From contig JAOUPX010000024.1 in the NCBI GenBank assembly GCA_029879645.1, positions 1 to 32,374 on the forward strand: a DNA stretch of 32,374 bases. The letters are read 5' to 3'. A program made the position numbers and the translations under genes. This stretch comes from Nitrospinota bacterium. Its GTDB lineage: Bacteria; Nitrospinota; Nitrospinia; Nitrospinales; Nitrospinaceae. The notes beneath the pieces were generated by a model. The model saw only the letters and a program-made list of their open reading frames with translations. It was not told the origin of the DNA and did no database searches. Shown here piece after piece: positions 8,589-16,997 of this stretch; position 1 is the stretch's first letter; each line of letters begins with the position of its first letter.

Positions 8589-9476
8589 ATGGGCGAAATT
8601 AAACCGTTACCTCCAAAACGCAAGCTAGCCCTCGTTAACATAGCAGGCTTCGTGGTAATTCATCTTGTGGCCTCAACCGCCATATTCCTGCCCGAATACA
8701 CCTTTTCGTGGAGTGCGGTAGGAGTCATGTTGCTCCTGGTTTGGATGACGGGTTCCCTGGGAATTTGCCTGGGTTTCCATCGTTACCTGACCCACCGAAG
8801 TTTTGAATTACCCAAATGGCTGGCCAACTTTTTCGTTCTGATGGGAACCCTGGCCATGCAAGCCACTCCTATTACCTGGGTGGGCCAACACCGCATGCAT
8901 CATGCCAACTCCGATACCGACAAAGACCCCTATAATGCCCGCGAAGGATTCTGGTGGTCTCATCTGGGCTGGACGTTTTACAAGACCCATGATTTTGATG
9001 ATAAACGGAAACTGATCGGGTATACCAAGGATTTCTCTAACGACAAATTCTATCAGTTCCTGAGCAACAATATGATTCCCGTCCAAGCCGCATTGGGAGT
9101 TGTTCTGTACCTGATGGGTGGAATTCCCTGGGTGGTTTGGGGCATTTTCGTCCGGCTCGCGGTTGTTTACCAGCAGACCATGTCGGTCAACAGCGCCGCC
9201 CACAAATGGGGATACAAAAATTTCAAGACCAACGATTTGGCTACCAATTGCTGGTGGGTCGGACTCATCGCCTGGGGCGAAGGCTGGCACAACAATCACC
9301 ACGCATTTCCGAAATCGGCGCGGCATGGATTGCGGCCCTGGGAATTTGATTCCACCTGGCTGGTGATTTGCGTACTCAAAAAACTGGGTTTGGCCACCCA
9401 CCTGCAGGTAGCCACCATGGAGCCTGATGGCACCGGTCGATATTTTACCGGCAAAGTGATCAAAGAAGCCGCTTAG
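8589..9476 (+). CDS. Acyl-CoA/acyl-lipid delta-9-type fatty acid desaturase
   Basis: A 295-residue membrane di-iron desaturase that introduces a cis double bond into an acyl chain using O2 and electrons. The three histidine boxes are complete: HRYLTH (64-69), HRMHH (101-105) and HNNHH (234-238, within EGWHNNHHAFP). Hydrophobic pairs lie at about residues 15-62, 78-98 and 160-195, as in the stearoyl-CoA desaturase family. The start ATG is preceded by AAAGAAAGGG. The O2 requirement points to an aerobic host. It is divergent from a two-component system and has a palindrome in its upstream region, so regulated membrane-fluidity control is plausible. It ends 15 bases from the convergent MgtC-like gene. 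Confidence 0.95.
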   Translation: MGEIKPLPPKRKLALVNIAGFVVIHLVASTAIFLPEYTFSWSAVGVMLLLVWMTGSLGICLGFHRYLTHRSFELPKWLANFFVLMGTLAMQATPITWVGQHRMHHANSDTDKDPYNAREGFWWSHLGWTFYKTHDFDDKRKLIGYTKDFSNDKFYQFLSNNMIPVQAALGVVLYLMGGIPWVVWGIFVRLAVVYQQTMSVNSAAHKWGYKNFKTNDLATNCWWVGLIAWGEGWHNNHHAFPKSARHGLRPWEFDSTWLVICVLKKLGLATHLQVATMEPDGTGRYFTGKVIKEAA

Positions 9477-9491
9477 AAACAACGGAGGCGA

Positions 9492-10175
9492 TCAACCGCT
9501 AACCTCCCGGATCCCTTCCAGCCGGGAGATAGCCATCAACAATTCTTCCTGACTTTTTCCCTTGCTGTAAGTCAGCACATATTCCAACCGGACTTCATTC
9601 TGGGTCCGGTCGACCCGGTAGCGGGTTTCCTGAACCAGGAACCCGTTGTCCCGGATGATTTCAGCACATTGGTTCTTGATTGAATCATAACTGTCCAGAT
9701 TCATCCGGATAAACATTTCACCGTAATTCTCGACCGACATCCAGCTTTCCACATAACGAAAAAAAATCAGCATGATCAGGACCAGAAGCGTTCCCCAAAG
9801 CGCCAGGGGAAACAGTCCTTTGCCGATCACAATTCCCAGTCCCGCGACAAACCAGATACAGCCGGCGGTGGTCAGCCCCCGGACCATGTTCTCTTCCCGC
9901 ATAATGGCCCCGGCTCCCAGAAAACCAATACCGGTGATAATGCCTGCGGCCATGCGATTCGGGTCGAACACCGTTTCCGGATTCATGTGATTCTGGTAAA
10001 ACTCGGATCCCACAATCATCATGGCCGCGCCCAGGCAAACCACAATATGAGTACGAAACCCTGCGGGACGCCCGTGCATCTCCCTCTCCATACCCACCGC
10101 ACCGCCCAGCAATACTGCCAGCACCAGACGAAATAAAATAGACGTGTCAATCAACCAAATGAATTCAAAGTCCAC
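9492..10175 (-). CDS. MgtC/SapB family membrane protein
   Basis: An approximately 227-residue protein: an N-terminal membrane domain with the family signature (LVLAVLLGGAVGMEREMHGRPAGFRTH, then GIITGIGFLGAGAIMRE and VRGLTTAGCIWFVAGLG) and a C-terminal soluble ACT-like domain from about residue 150. MgtC proteins relate to Mg2+ limitation and to inhibition of the F-ATPase in pathogens; the role in a free-living host is open. I chose GTG at 10175 because AGGAGG sits 4-5 bases upstream of it. A TTG at 10205 would add ten residues and overlap the DUF2797 stop as TTGA, so either way the two genes are coupled. Confidence 0.9.
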   Translation of the reverse strand: MDFEFIWLIDTSILFRLVLAVLLGGAVGMEREMHGRPAGFRTHIVVCLGAAMMIVGSEFYQNHMNPETVFDPNRMAAGIITGIGFLGAGAIMREENMVRGLTTAGCIWFVAGLGIVIGKGLFPLALWGTLLVLIMLIFFRYVESWMSVENYGEMFIRMNLDSYDSIKNQCAEIIRDNGFLVQETRYRVDRTQNEVRLEYVLTYSKGKSQEELLMAISRLEGIREVSG

Positions 10176-10201
10176 AAAACCTCCTGACCCAGAAAAATCT
10201 T

Positions 10202-10999
10202 TCAATTAAAGGATTCAAATTCCACATGGTACCCGCCATATTTTCTTAAATTGATCACCCGGTTATCAAAAATCAGATACTGCCCTTTAATGCCCGTTAA
10301 CCGGTCGCGAAAATGCGGTTCCTTATCCAGATTATGGCTGACAATTTTGGGAGGAACCTCTACCACAGGATAGTGCAATTCACACACATCTTGATCATTC
10401 AGGAAATACTGTTTCAAATCATCAGGAAACCACTTGCTGACCTTGCTTCGAATCTCCTTTAGATCCACTGGATCCAATTCACCTTTGAGCATTTTCCGCC
10501 AGTTGGTCTTGTCGGCCATATGTTCTGCCAGGGCCACTTCGATCAAACCGGAAAGTTTGCGTTCCGGGGTCCGGGCGATCACCAGACCCTGCACCGCGCC
10601 CTGATCAATCCATCGTGAAGGAATATTCCAATGACGGGTCACCCCTACCTTCACTCCCGAGGTCAGGGACAAATATACCAGATGATCGACCTTGCAGTAT
10701 TTTTCAAAAAACTCCCGGTCCTGCTCATTGCCGAATTCGTGCTCACATTTTTCCGGTCGAACGGCGCACATGGCATTTTCCGGCAAATCACGTGCGCAGG
10801 GAAAACAATATCCCTGATCATAAGTTTTCTTGATCGATCGACCGCATTCGATACAAGTAATTTTATTTAAAAATTTCAATGACATATCCCGGCCAATCTC
10901 GGGATTTATCGCTGTCAGTTTTTCATCCAGACTCAGGAAGTATTGAATCGGGTCCGCCTCTTCATGGGTCATTTTTCGGAGTTGCCCTGCTACTTTCAT
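10202..10999 (-). CDS. DUF2797 family protein
   Basis: A 265-residue cytoplasmic protein of the DUF2797 family, function unknown. A probable zinc site is formed by CIECG (C48, C51) and a second CXXC, CFPC, about 20 residues on. The family core is HLVYLSLTSGVKVGVTRHWNIPSRWIDQGA, followed by LIEVALAEHMADKTNWRKML. The C-terminal third is beta-rich with a segment GIKGQYLIFDNRVINLRKYGG, typical of the family. It shares a transcript with the MgtC-like gene downstream. An extended -10 promoter lies about 80 bases before the start. Confidence 0.85.
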   Translation of the reverse strand: MKVAGQLRKMTHEEADPIQYFLSLDEKLTAINPEIGRDMSLKFLNKITCIECGRSIKKTYDQGYCFPCARDLPENAMCAVRPEKCEHEFGNEQDREFFEKYCKVDHLVYLSLTSGVKVGVTRHWNIPSRWIDQGAVQGLVIARTPERKLSGLIEVALAEHMADKTNWRKMLKGELDPVDLKEIRSKVSKWFPDDLKQYFLNDQDVCELHYPVVEVPPKIVSHNLDKEPHFRDRLTGIKGQYLIFDNRVINLRKYGGYHVEFESFN

Positions 11000-11079
11000 C
11001 GCATATCTCTATTGATTAAGATGGGATAAGACTCTGGGTTATTCCACCAGGGTCCGTGGAAATTAAAAAAAACACCTGC

Positions 11080-11088
11080 ATTATAGCA
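11080..11088 (-). promoter_or_regulatory. Extended -10 promoter for the DUF2797-MgtC operon
   Basis: On the minus strand the sequence TGCTATAAT (TGn + perfect -10 hexamer) lies about 80 bases upstream of the DUF2797 ATG. No convincing -35 hexamer is found at 16-18 bases, as is common for extended -10 promoters. The rest of the 147-base gap to the Pit gene shows no gene. Confidence 0.5.
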
Positions 11089-11146
11089 TTGTCCCAGACA
11101 AGCAAGATATTCAGGGAAGGTAGCGCTTGAAACCGCGCCAATGTGC

Positions 11147-12397
11147 TCAGGGAAGAAATGTTGTGAAGGCTTTAAAAAACAACATGGATAAAACGGCAGT
11201 GAAGGGAACGGTAGCAAACCAGGAAACGACGATCTTCTGAATAATCGCTAGATTCAGACTGGCCAATCCGCGGGCCATTCCCACCCCGATCACAGAACCG
11301 ACCAGGGTATGGGTAGTGGAAATGGGCAGTCCCATTTTAGAACAGATCAAAACCACCGTGGCGGCGGCGAACTCGGCCGAAAACCCCCGGGAGGGAGTGA
11401 TTTCGGTGATCTTCTTGCCCACCGTTTCCATGACACGGGTTCCCCAGATCAACAATCCGACCACAATGCAGGTCCCGCCCATTATTAATATCCAGAGCGG
11501 CATTGGAACCTTCATTTCAACCGTACCTGTATCCAGGATGGAAACAACTGCCGCCAGGGGGCCAACGGCATTAGCGACATCATTGGCGCCATGGGCGAAG
11601 GCCACATAAAATGCGGTAATGACCTGGAGGAATTTGAAAATATATTCTGTGGCGACAAATTGCCGGGTGATATCGTCCGGGGATACCGCTTTAATCTTCT
11701 GAACCAGAATCTTCGCTATGACAAACGCAATGGCCCCGACCAACAGTGAAATGATCAAGGCATTTTGAAAATCAAGATCCAGTTTCAGATTTTTGAGTCC
11801 CTTGTACACCATGGAGTTGGCGAGAATAACAAAAACCACGAACACCATAAAGGGAACCAGTTTTTTGGACTGGGCCACCGGATCGCGTTTATCGAGAATA
11901 TAAACGGTGACGAACCGGAATACCCCATAGGCCACCACTCCTCCCATTAACGGAGATACGATCCAGCTCATGACGACAGAACCCACCTTACCCCAATTGA
12001 CCGCGTCCACTCCACCTGCAATATATCCAAAGCCAACAACCGCCCCGACTATGGAGTGGGTGGTAGACACCGGCCAACCCAGAAAACTGGCAATATGGAG
12101 CCAGATGGAAGCTGCAACCAAAGCGGAAATCATCCCATACACCAGATGCATGGGCACATCGGAAAACAGGTTGGGATCAACCATCCCTTTGCGTACAGTA
12201 TCGGATACATGGCCGCCGACGAATACGGCTCCGGCAAACTCAGCCACGGCTGCAATCACGACCGCCTGGCGGAAGGTCAGGCTTTTGGCGCCAACGCTGG
12301 TACCCATGGCATTGGCTACATCATTGGCGCCTATATTACAGGCCATATAAACGCAGGCAAGGATACCAAACCAAAGGAGGATGGTCGCTAAATCCAA
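11147..12397 (-). CDS. pit: Low-affinity inorganic phosphate transporter (PiT family)
   Basis: A 416-residue polytopic membrane protein with the two signature copies of GANDVANA (residues 23-30 and about 269-276) that mark the inverted-repeat PiT fold. Each is followed by a PxSTTHx(I/L)VGx(V/I)xG block (PVSTTHSIVGAVVGFG; PISTTHTLVGSVIGVG). PiT proteins import phosphate, often as a neutral metal-phosphate complex, using the proton gradient; Na+-coupled members also exist. The start is TTG with GGAG seven bases upstream. It follows a DUF47 gene, the usual bacterial arrangement for Pit systems. Confidence 0.93.
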   Translation of the reverse strand: MDLATILLWFGILACVYMACNIGANDVANAMGTSVGAKSLTFRQAVVIAAVAEFAGAVFVGGHVSDTVRKGMVDPNLFSDVPMHLVYGMISALVAASIWLHIASFLGWPVSTTHSIVGAVVGFGYIAGGVDAVNWGKVGSVVMSWIVSPLMGGVVAYGVFRFVTVYILDKRDPVAQSKKLVPFMVFVVFVILANSMVYKGLKNLKLDLDFQNALIISLLVGAIAFVIAKILVQKIKAVSPDDITRQFVATEYIFKFLQVITAFYVAFAHGANDVANAVGPLAAVVSILDTGTVEMKVPMPLWILIMGGTCIVVGLLIWGTRVMETVGKKITEITPSRGFSAEFAAATVVLICSKMGLPISTTHTLVGSVIGVGMARGLASLNLAIIQKIVVSWFATVPFTAVLSMLFFKAFTTFLP

Positions 12398-12423
12398 AAG
12401 AATCTCCAGGAAAAATTAAGAAG

Positions 12424-12438
12424 GACCCTGAAGGGGTC
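12424..12438 (-). other. Small hairpin between DUF47 and Pit genes
   Basis: A 5-bp inverted repeat, GACCC/GGGTC with a five-base loop, lies directly after the DUF47 stop codon and before the Pit ribosome-binding site. On the minus strand a short T-rich stretch follows about ten bases later. It could lower Pit expression relative to DUF47 or protect the 3' end of a processed transcript, but it is weak. Confidence 0.25.
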
Positions 12439-12440
12439 AG

Positions 12441-13112
12441 TTATTTGGCAAGAAATATTCTCAGGGTTTTGCCGATCTGTTCTGATTTATCAGCCACAGC
12501 ACCTAACTTCTTGCTCACTTCATTCCAAAGCAATAAATCGGCTGCAGACAGGGTGTCGCCCAGCGAAAAAAGTTTCTGGGCAAAAGCGAATTGTTTTTTA
12601 TCCGCTTCCCACTCATAGGTGGCTAATTGGTGACAGTCTTTTTCCACTTTTTCCGCTTCCACACCGCCAAATGAAGCCTCCAAAAGATTTTCCAGCTCAT
12701 GGATCAAATCGCAGGCACTGTGGGCGCTCATCACCACATGGTCGACAAATTGGTTCAAGGGTTCATAAAGAACTTCCGGATTTGCCAGGTGACGAATCCG
12801 AAGAATAACCGCCAGGTCTTCCACGGAGTCGGCAATATCATCCTGCGCAGAAAGTAAATGGGAAAAGTCGCGTTTATCGACAGCCAGGAAAATGCTCTGC
12901 GGCAAATGATCCCGAATATCATTTTTTATTTTATCCGCTCCATACTCCAGTTGGATAATTTGCTCTGATATTTGCTGAACCTTATCGTAATCCCCTGAAA
13001 GCTGTGCATCAAATAACGGTTTGATCTGGTCTACACAAGCACGCACCTTCTCCATGTGGCTGGCGAGGGGCTTAAAGGGGGATTTTGCGAACATTGAAAA
13101 AATGGATCTCAT
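12441..13112 (-). CDS. DUF47 / PhoU-like Pit accessory protein (TIGR00153)
   Basis: A 223-residue all-helical cytoplasmic protein of the TIGR00153/DUF47 family, distantly related to PhoU. Characteristic blocks are FAKSPFKPLASHMEKVRAC, IIQLEYGADKIKNDIRDHLPQ (with the acidic metal-binding pattern E..AD..K..I) and FLAVDKRDFSHLLSAQDDIADSVED, which carries further acidic ligands. Such proteins are almost always encoded next to PiT transporters and appear to modulate them. Here the Pit gene follows after 43 bases. A ribosome-binding site AAGGA precedes the ATG. Confidence 0.92.
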   Translation of the reverse strand: MRSIFSMFAKSPFKPLASHMEKVRACVDQIKPLFDAQLSGDYDKVQQISEQIIQLEYGADKIKNDIRDHLPQSIFLAVDKRDFSHLLSAQDDIADSVEDLAVILRIRHLANPEVLYEPLNQFVDHVVMSAHSACDLIHELENLLEASFGGVEAEKVEKDCHQLATYEWEADKKQFAFAQKLFSLGDTLSAADLLLWNEVSKKLGAVADKSEQIGKTLRIFLAK

Positions 13113-13305
13113 AATTTTCCTTTGAATGTACTAAGGAATAATAACCTCAATAAGTTTTTACTTTCAGGCCAATTCCAACATCCAATCACCTTTTAAAATA
13201 TTATCAAAAGGCTCTTACGGATGTCTTTTAACATGATGCTGGAGGCAAATCAATCCATCAAACAAATTTCTAACAGACTTCAGAACAGTTCCTAAAATCA
13301 ATATT

Positions 13306-14022
13306 TCACCCCATCATCATACGCCACTCCGCCAAACTATTGATCTGCAGATATGAATTCGATTCACGTACTTCTCCCATGGGTGCCGAACCACTGCCGC
13401 CATAGTTGTGACCGGGATACAGAATGATCTCATTCTGAATTTTCGCCAGGCGGCGGGTCAGGGTATGGTACATCTCCTCGCTGTCCCCGCCTGGCAGATC
13501 CACACGTCCGCACCCCTGCAAAAACAGGGTGTCGCCTGCCACCAAATAATCATCCACCCGAAAACACTGGGAACCGGGGGTATGCCCCGGGGTATGCAGA
13601 AACGAAATTTCAACAGATCCCACTTTCATTCGTTCCTCGCTATCCATTTGCTTCATATCGGATAAAGAAACTCCGGTTACCTGCTTCAGTCCCTCGGCTT
13701 CATGCTTGTTCACATAAATGGGGACGGGATTTTTTTCCATCAATTGAGCCAGGCCCAGAATATCCATACCAAAAATATGGCCCCCGACATGATCCGGGTG
13801 ATAATGGGTCACCAGCGCACCGGTCAGTTTCATACCCTCCGCTTCGACCTTTTCCAGCAAGCCATCGACATCCCAGGCCGGGTCGACCACCACACATTCG
13901 CGCGTTTCCCGGTCACCAATCAAATAAATGAAATTGGCCATGGAACGCGCTGAAGCATCCGTTTGCGCAACATCCATCCCACACAACAATTGTTTAAAAT
14001 AAAGAGGACTGGTTTCCGTCAT
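13306..14022 (-). CDS. Metallo-beta-lactamase-fold hydrolase (glyoxalase II / persulfide-dioxygenase-like)
   Basis: A 238-residue soluble protein with the full GloB-type ligand set: THYHPDH (H73, H75, D77, H78), H147 in TPGHTPGS, D164 in AGDTLF, and H205 in YPGHNYGG. The LFLQGCGRVDLPGGD segment resembles the GCGR(T/V)D stretch of ETHE1/glyoxalase II enzymes. It could hydrolyse a thioester such as S-lactoylglutathione, or oxidise persulfide. The family does not decide between these, and no rhodanese domain is fused. A good ribosome-binding site, GGAAGGAAG, precedes the ATG. It follows the S1/P1 nuclease gene by 26 bases. Confidence 0.88.
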   Translation of the reverse strand: MTETSPLYFKQLLCGMDVAQTDASARSMANFIYLIGDRETRECVVVDPAWDVDGLLEKVEAEGMKLTGALVTHYHPDHVGGHIFGMDILGLAQLMEKNPVPIYVNKHEAEGLKQVTGVSLSDMKQMDSEERMKVGSVEISFLHTPGHTPGSQCFRVDDYLVAGDTLFLQGCGRVDLPGGDSEEMYHTLTRRLAKIQNEIILYPGHNYGGSGSAPMGEVRESNSYLQINSLAEWRMMMG

Positions 14023-14048
14023 GACTTCCTTCCCATCATTAATTAAAT

Positions 14049-14846
14049 TCAGTTTTTGAGCAACTGGTTGAGTGTTTCCGCCAGTCGAAGGCCCGCACGT
14101 TGCAATTGCTTCTCGACAATTTTCCGTCCGGTACGAATGTAATCCGGAGATAACTCCCGTCCGGAAGAAAACTCTAACGGATAACCGTAATCCAGCGCCA
14201 GAATGCGCGATTCATTGGACCAATCGCCCGGAGAGCCACGGCTCCACAGCTTTCTATTTTCCAAAGTGATGGACCGGTTCAATTCCCGGGCAAATTGCCG
14301 CTGACTCTTTCCTGCGAGAAAAATCAAATCGTGATCCCACACCCTGTGAAGGTTGGTCTGCTTTTCCCCAAAATTGACGGAAATATCGTTACCTCCCCGG
14401 TCCTTTTCATTGCCCAAATGCATCGGCTGATGCACATCGGCCACCAAGTGTACCAGAAACTTGAAGGCTTCTTTCCTGCTTTTCACAGAGGAATGAAAGT
14501 CTGAGAGAATGCTTTTATACTCTTCAATCTTTGCGGTAACGCATCTTTTTTGAGGGCAATCGCGTTGTGGATCGTAGGATCGGTGACCCATTGCAATATT
14601 GGTATAATGGAGAACATCGGGCTTGTGAGGGCTCTTTTTAATTTCATCGGCCCAGTTGGCGACATTTGCCAAATGTTTTATGTTAAACTCTTTTCGGATG
14701 GCTTTCAGGACTTCGGGGTCCAGATTCATTTCCGCAATACGACCAACGATGCGATGACCCGCCGGCCCCCAGGCCAACCCTTCCTGCAAGGGTAAAGAAC
14801 TTAAAAGGATACATCCCAATAAATATCGGACCGACCGGTTTCGCAT
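14049..14846 (-). CDS. S1/P1-type zinc nuclease, secreted
   Basis: About 265 residues with a Sec signal peptide that ends at LA just before WGPAGH, so the mature protein starts with the zinc-binding tryptophan. All nine expected ligands of the trinuclear zinc site are present (numbering from this ATG): W26, H31, D67, H80, H133, D137, H143, H167 and D171, the last groups within VHLVADVHQPMH and LHRVWDHD. The family cleaves single-stranded DNA and RNA and has 3'-nucleotidase activity; a periplasmic nutrient-scavenging role is likely. ATG at 14846 has AAGCGGG upstream; a TTG at 14855 would add three residues. It is divergent from plsC with only about 20-30 bases between the starts, so promoters lie within the opposing genes. 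Confidence 0.92.
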   Translation of the reverse strand: MRNRSVRYLLGCILLSSLPLQEGLAWGPAGHRIVGRIAEMNLDPEVLKAIRKEFNIKHLANVANWADEIKKSPHKPDVLHYTNIAMGHRSYDPQRDCPQKRCVTAKIEEYKSILSDFHSSVKSRKEAFKFLVHLVADVHQPMHLGNEKDRGGNDISVNFGEKQTNLHRVWDHDLIFLAGKSQRQFARELNRSITLENRKLWSRGSPGDWSNESRILALDYGYPLEFSSGRELSPDYIRTGRKIVEKQLQRAGLRLAETLNQLLKN

Positions 14847-14875
14847 GCCAAACAACCCGCTTATTTCAGAGTGAA

Positions 14876-15634
14876 ATGATCAAATCGGCCTATCATACCA
14901 CCAAGTTCTGGATCATCATCGTCCTTCTTTCAGCGGGGCTGGGTACCCTGGCAATACTGGCCCGGTTATTTGATTCCTCGAACAATCTCTCGCACAGGAT
15001 ATCCAGCATTTGGGGACGCTGGCTATGCATTTTAAATGGAATCCAGGTGGACATTGAAGGCTTGGAGCATGTACAGGAAGGCCAGGCTCAGATTTTCATC
15101 GCCAACCACCAGGGCTTTTTCGACATCTTTTCCCTCAACGCCTATCTACCGTTACAGATACGGTGGGTGGCCAAATCGAGTTTATTCAAAATTCCATTCG
15201 TGGGATGGTCGATGTGGGCGTCGGGGTACATTCCCGTGGACCGTGGCAACCGTAGAAAAGCCTATCAGGCCTTTCTGGCGACCATTGAGAAATTAAAGGC
15301 AGGCAATTCCATCGTGATATTTCCGGAAGGAACACGGTCGACGGATGGGACAATCGGACCGTTCAAAAAAGGCGGCCCCCTGCTCTCGGTGCGTTCGGGG
15401 GCCCCACTGGTCCCCGTCACCCTGTTGGGAACGGGTCGGATCATCAAAAAAGGCAGTTGGATTATCCGACCCGGGAGGATTCAAATTATCATTTCACCGC
15501 CCATATCCAGCCAGACGGTTATCAATGATAAAGAAGAAAGCGTGCTCAACACCCTTCGCGAAATTATCTGCAACAATTACAAGTCGCACGAAACTCCTCA
15601 AGACACAAAGGAAAAGACGCTTCAGGAAGGATAA
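14876..15634 (+). CDS. plsC: 1-acyl-sn-glycerol-3-phosphate acyltransferase
   Basis: A 252-residue membrane-anchored enzyme that acylates lysophosphatidic acid to phosphatidic acid. An N-terminal hydrophobic helix (about 11-30) precedes the catalytic HX4D motif NHQGFFD (H78, D83). Block 2 is the GYIPVDRGNRRKA region, block 3 is FPEGTRS (149-155), and block 4 includes VPVTLLGTG. The C-terminal 30 residues are charged and variable. Together with the desaturase at 8589 this is the only lipid gene in the window. It is convergent with the peroxiredoxin-like gene, 19 bases apart, with no clear terminator. Confidence 0.92.
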   Translation: MIKSAYHTTKFWIIIVLLSAGLGTLAILARLFDSSNNLSHRISSIWGRWLCILNGIQVDIEGLEHVQEGQAQIFIANHQGFFDIFSLNAYLPLQIRWVAKSSLFKIPFVGWSMWASGYIPVDRGNRRKAYQAFLATIEKLKAGNSIVIFPEGTRSTDGTIGPFKKGGPLLSVRSGAPLVPVTLLGTGRIIKKGSWIIRPGRIQIIISPPISSQTVINDKEESVLNTLREIICNNYKSHETPQDTKEKTLQEG

Positions 15635-15653
15635 CGCTCCCGAACCGGCTCTT

Positions 15654-16178
15654 CTAGACGCCCTTTTCTTTTTGGATGAATTCCCAGATTTCTTTGGGAT
15701 GCTCGCGCAGATCTTCGATGTTATCCCAAATTCCGCGAATCATTCCGGTCTTATCAATTACAAATGTAGTCCGGTGAATGCGCTTGACCATCTGCCCCAG
15801 ATCATCAACCTCCTCGATTACGCCATACAGGTCGGAGACTTTTTTATGCTCATCCGCCAGCAGGGTAAACCCGAGTTGGTAAATTTCGATGAACTGGCGG
15901 TGGGATTGCACACCGTTCCAGCTGACACCAAGCAGTTCGACTTCTTTGGTGCGGAACTTGCGGTTCCATTCATTGAAGCAAACCATCGACCGGGTATCTT
16001 CCGGACTGGCATCGAACACGTAAAAGGCAAGAACAACCCAGTTTTTACCTTCAAGGTCCTTGAGCTTGACTGTCACCCCTTCTTCGGCAGAGGGGCTGGT
16101 AGCCCCAGCCTTATAACCATACACCGCAGGCAGTTCAAAATTGGGCGCACGGTCCCCCACTTCCAGTTTGTCAGCCAT
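15654..16178 (-). CDS. Peroxiredoxin-like (AhpC/TSA fold) protein lacking the peroxidatic cysteine
   Basis: A 174-residue thioredoxin-fold protein of the AhpC/TSA family, with the N-terminal VGDRAPNFELP block and the C-terminal TTFVIDKTGMIRGIW strand-loop typical of Bcp-type peroxiredoxins. The active-site loop reads FYVFDASPEDTRSMVCF. Aligned to FYPKDxTPGCTxEACxF, the peroxidatic Cys position is D61, and the sole Cys of the protein is C67, one residue past the usual resolving position. The codon is clear in the DNA (GAT at about 15996-15998). Normal peroxidase chemistry therefore looks unlikely. It is the third gene of a BolA-glutaredoxin operon with a good ribosome-binding site (AGGAAGG), so it is expressed and maintained. 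Confidence 0.85.
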   Translation of the reverse strand: MADKLEVGDRAPNFELPAVYGYKAGATSPSAEEGVTVKLKDLEGKNWVVLAFYVFDASPEDTRSMVCFNEWNRKFRTKEVELLGVSWNGVQSHRQFIEIYQLGFTLLADEHKKVSDLYGVIEEVDDLGQMVKRIHRTTFVIDKTGMIRGIWDNIEDLREHPKEIWEFIQKEKGV

Positions 16179-16217
16179 GAAACCTTCCTGGTAAAAGATT
16201 AGAAAAAGAGGTTCCGC

Positions 16218-16541
16218 TTATGCGTCGCCAAATGCCTTTTTGATCAGAGGTTCAACTTCACCCTTGGCTTCCATTTCATCGAGGATGTCAGTGTCGCCGT
16301 AAAAATCGCCGTTAATGAATACCTTCGGAAGCGTAGGCCAGTTGGTCATTTGGTTCAAGGCCTCCCGCTTGGGCATATTGTCGAGAACATTGATCACTTC
16401 GAAAGGGTATCCGTACTTATTGAAAAACTGGATGGTCTCTACGGTAAAACCACATTGCGGAGCGGCTTTGGTGCCTTTTCCGTAAATGAGAATTTTATTT
16501 TCGGCTACTTCTTTTTTGATTTCGTCTTCAATTGCAGACAT
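16218..16541 (-). CDS. grxD: Monothiol glutaredoxin, Grx4/GrxD type
   Basis: A 107-residue glutaredoxin of the class that binds and transfers [2Fe-2S] clusters with glutathione. The active site is KGTKAAPQCGFT with C30. The usual motif is CGFS; the Ser to Thr change is conservative and should not block cluster binding. Other family features are WPTLPKVFINGDFYGDTDIL, with the cis-proline TLP and the GG-like GD turn. It is preceded by AAGGAG and sits between a BolA gene and a peroxiredoxin-like gene. BolA and monothiol glutaredoxins form a known Fe-S complex. Confidence 0.93.
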   Translation of the reverse strand: MSAIEDEIKKEVAENKILIYGKGTKAAPQCGFTVETIQFFNKYGYPFEVINVLDNMPKREALNQMTNWPTLPKVFINGDFYGDTDILDEMEAKGEVEPLIKKAFGDA

Positions 16542-16582
16542 CGCTAACTCCTTAAATACATTTAAGATAAATAATTATTGGA

Positions 16583-16816
16583 TTATGAAGGAACGTCGGT
16601 TTTGATTTCCGCCGCGTGGATTCGTCCGTCTTTCATCGCATCTGTCAGGCAACCCTGCACCATTCGATGACGTTCCATGACGTTTTTACCCTCAAACTCC
16701 CTGGAAACGACATGAATGATAAAATGGTCGCTCATCCCTGTTTTGTCCATCGCGTTGACTTCCGCATCTGGAATTTTTGCTTGGACCAAGTCAATCAAAT
16801 CCGGAATTCTGATCAT
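16583..16816 (-). CDS. BolA family protein
   Basis: A 77-residue BolA protein of the short (YrbA/IbaG or BolA2-like) type. The sequence has an acidic helix 1, a strand with DHFIIHVVSREFEGKNVMERHRMVQ, where the FxGK-R-HR-VQ pattern and conserved histidine mark the family, and the C-terminal HAAEIKTDVP. BolA partners with monothiol glutaredoxin to hold or deliver a [2Fe-2S] cluster; the glutaredoxin gene follows directly (41-base gap). The ATG is preceded by AAAGGGTGG. It is the first gene of the leftward Fe-S/thiol operon. Confidence 0.95.
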   Translation of the reverse strand: MIRIPDLIDLVQAKIPDAEVNAMDKTGMSDHFIIHVVSREFEGKNVMERHRMVQGCLTDAMKDGRIHAAEIKTDVPS

Positions 16817-16997
16817 GCGCCACCCTTTCTTTATAGCTTCGATTCAAACACTTAAGATTCAAGCAACCTCGAAAAGTTTTAAATATTTTGGTTCCTCTGA
16901 AATATATCACATCAGCCCCGCATAAAATCAAATTTTTAAACTGCTAATTTTCAATCACTTACAAAGAAACCATGAATAAAAGATAAAGGCGCAATGT

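Noticed and set aside
10996-11217. 73-codon minus-strand frame between DUF2797 and Pit
   Set aside because: Overlaps the Pit 3' end and the DUF2797 promoter; composition is not protein-like and no ribosome-binding site is present.
15345-16202. 285-codon plus-strand frame spanning the plsC end and the peroxiredoxin-like gene
   Set aside because: Out of frame with plsC and antisense to the peroxiredoxin-like gene, both of which have family motifs.
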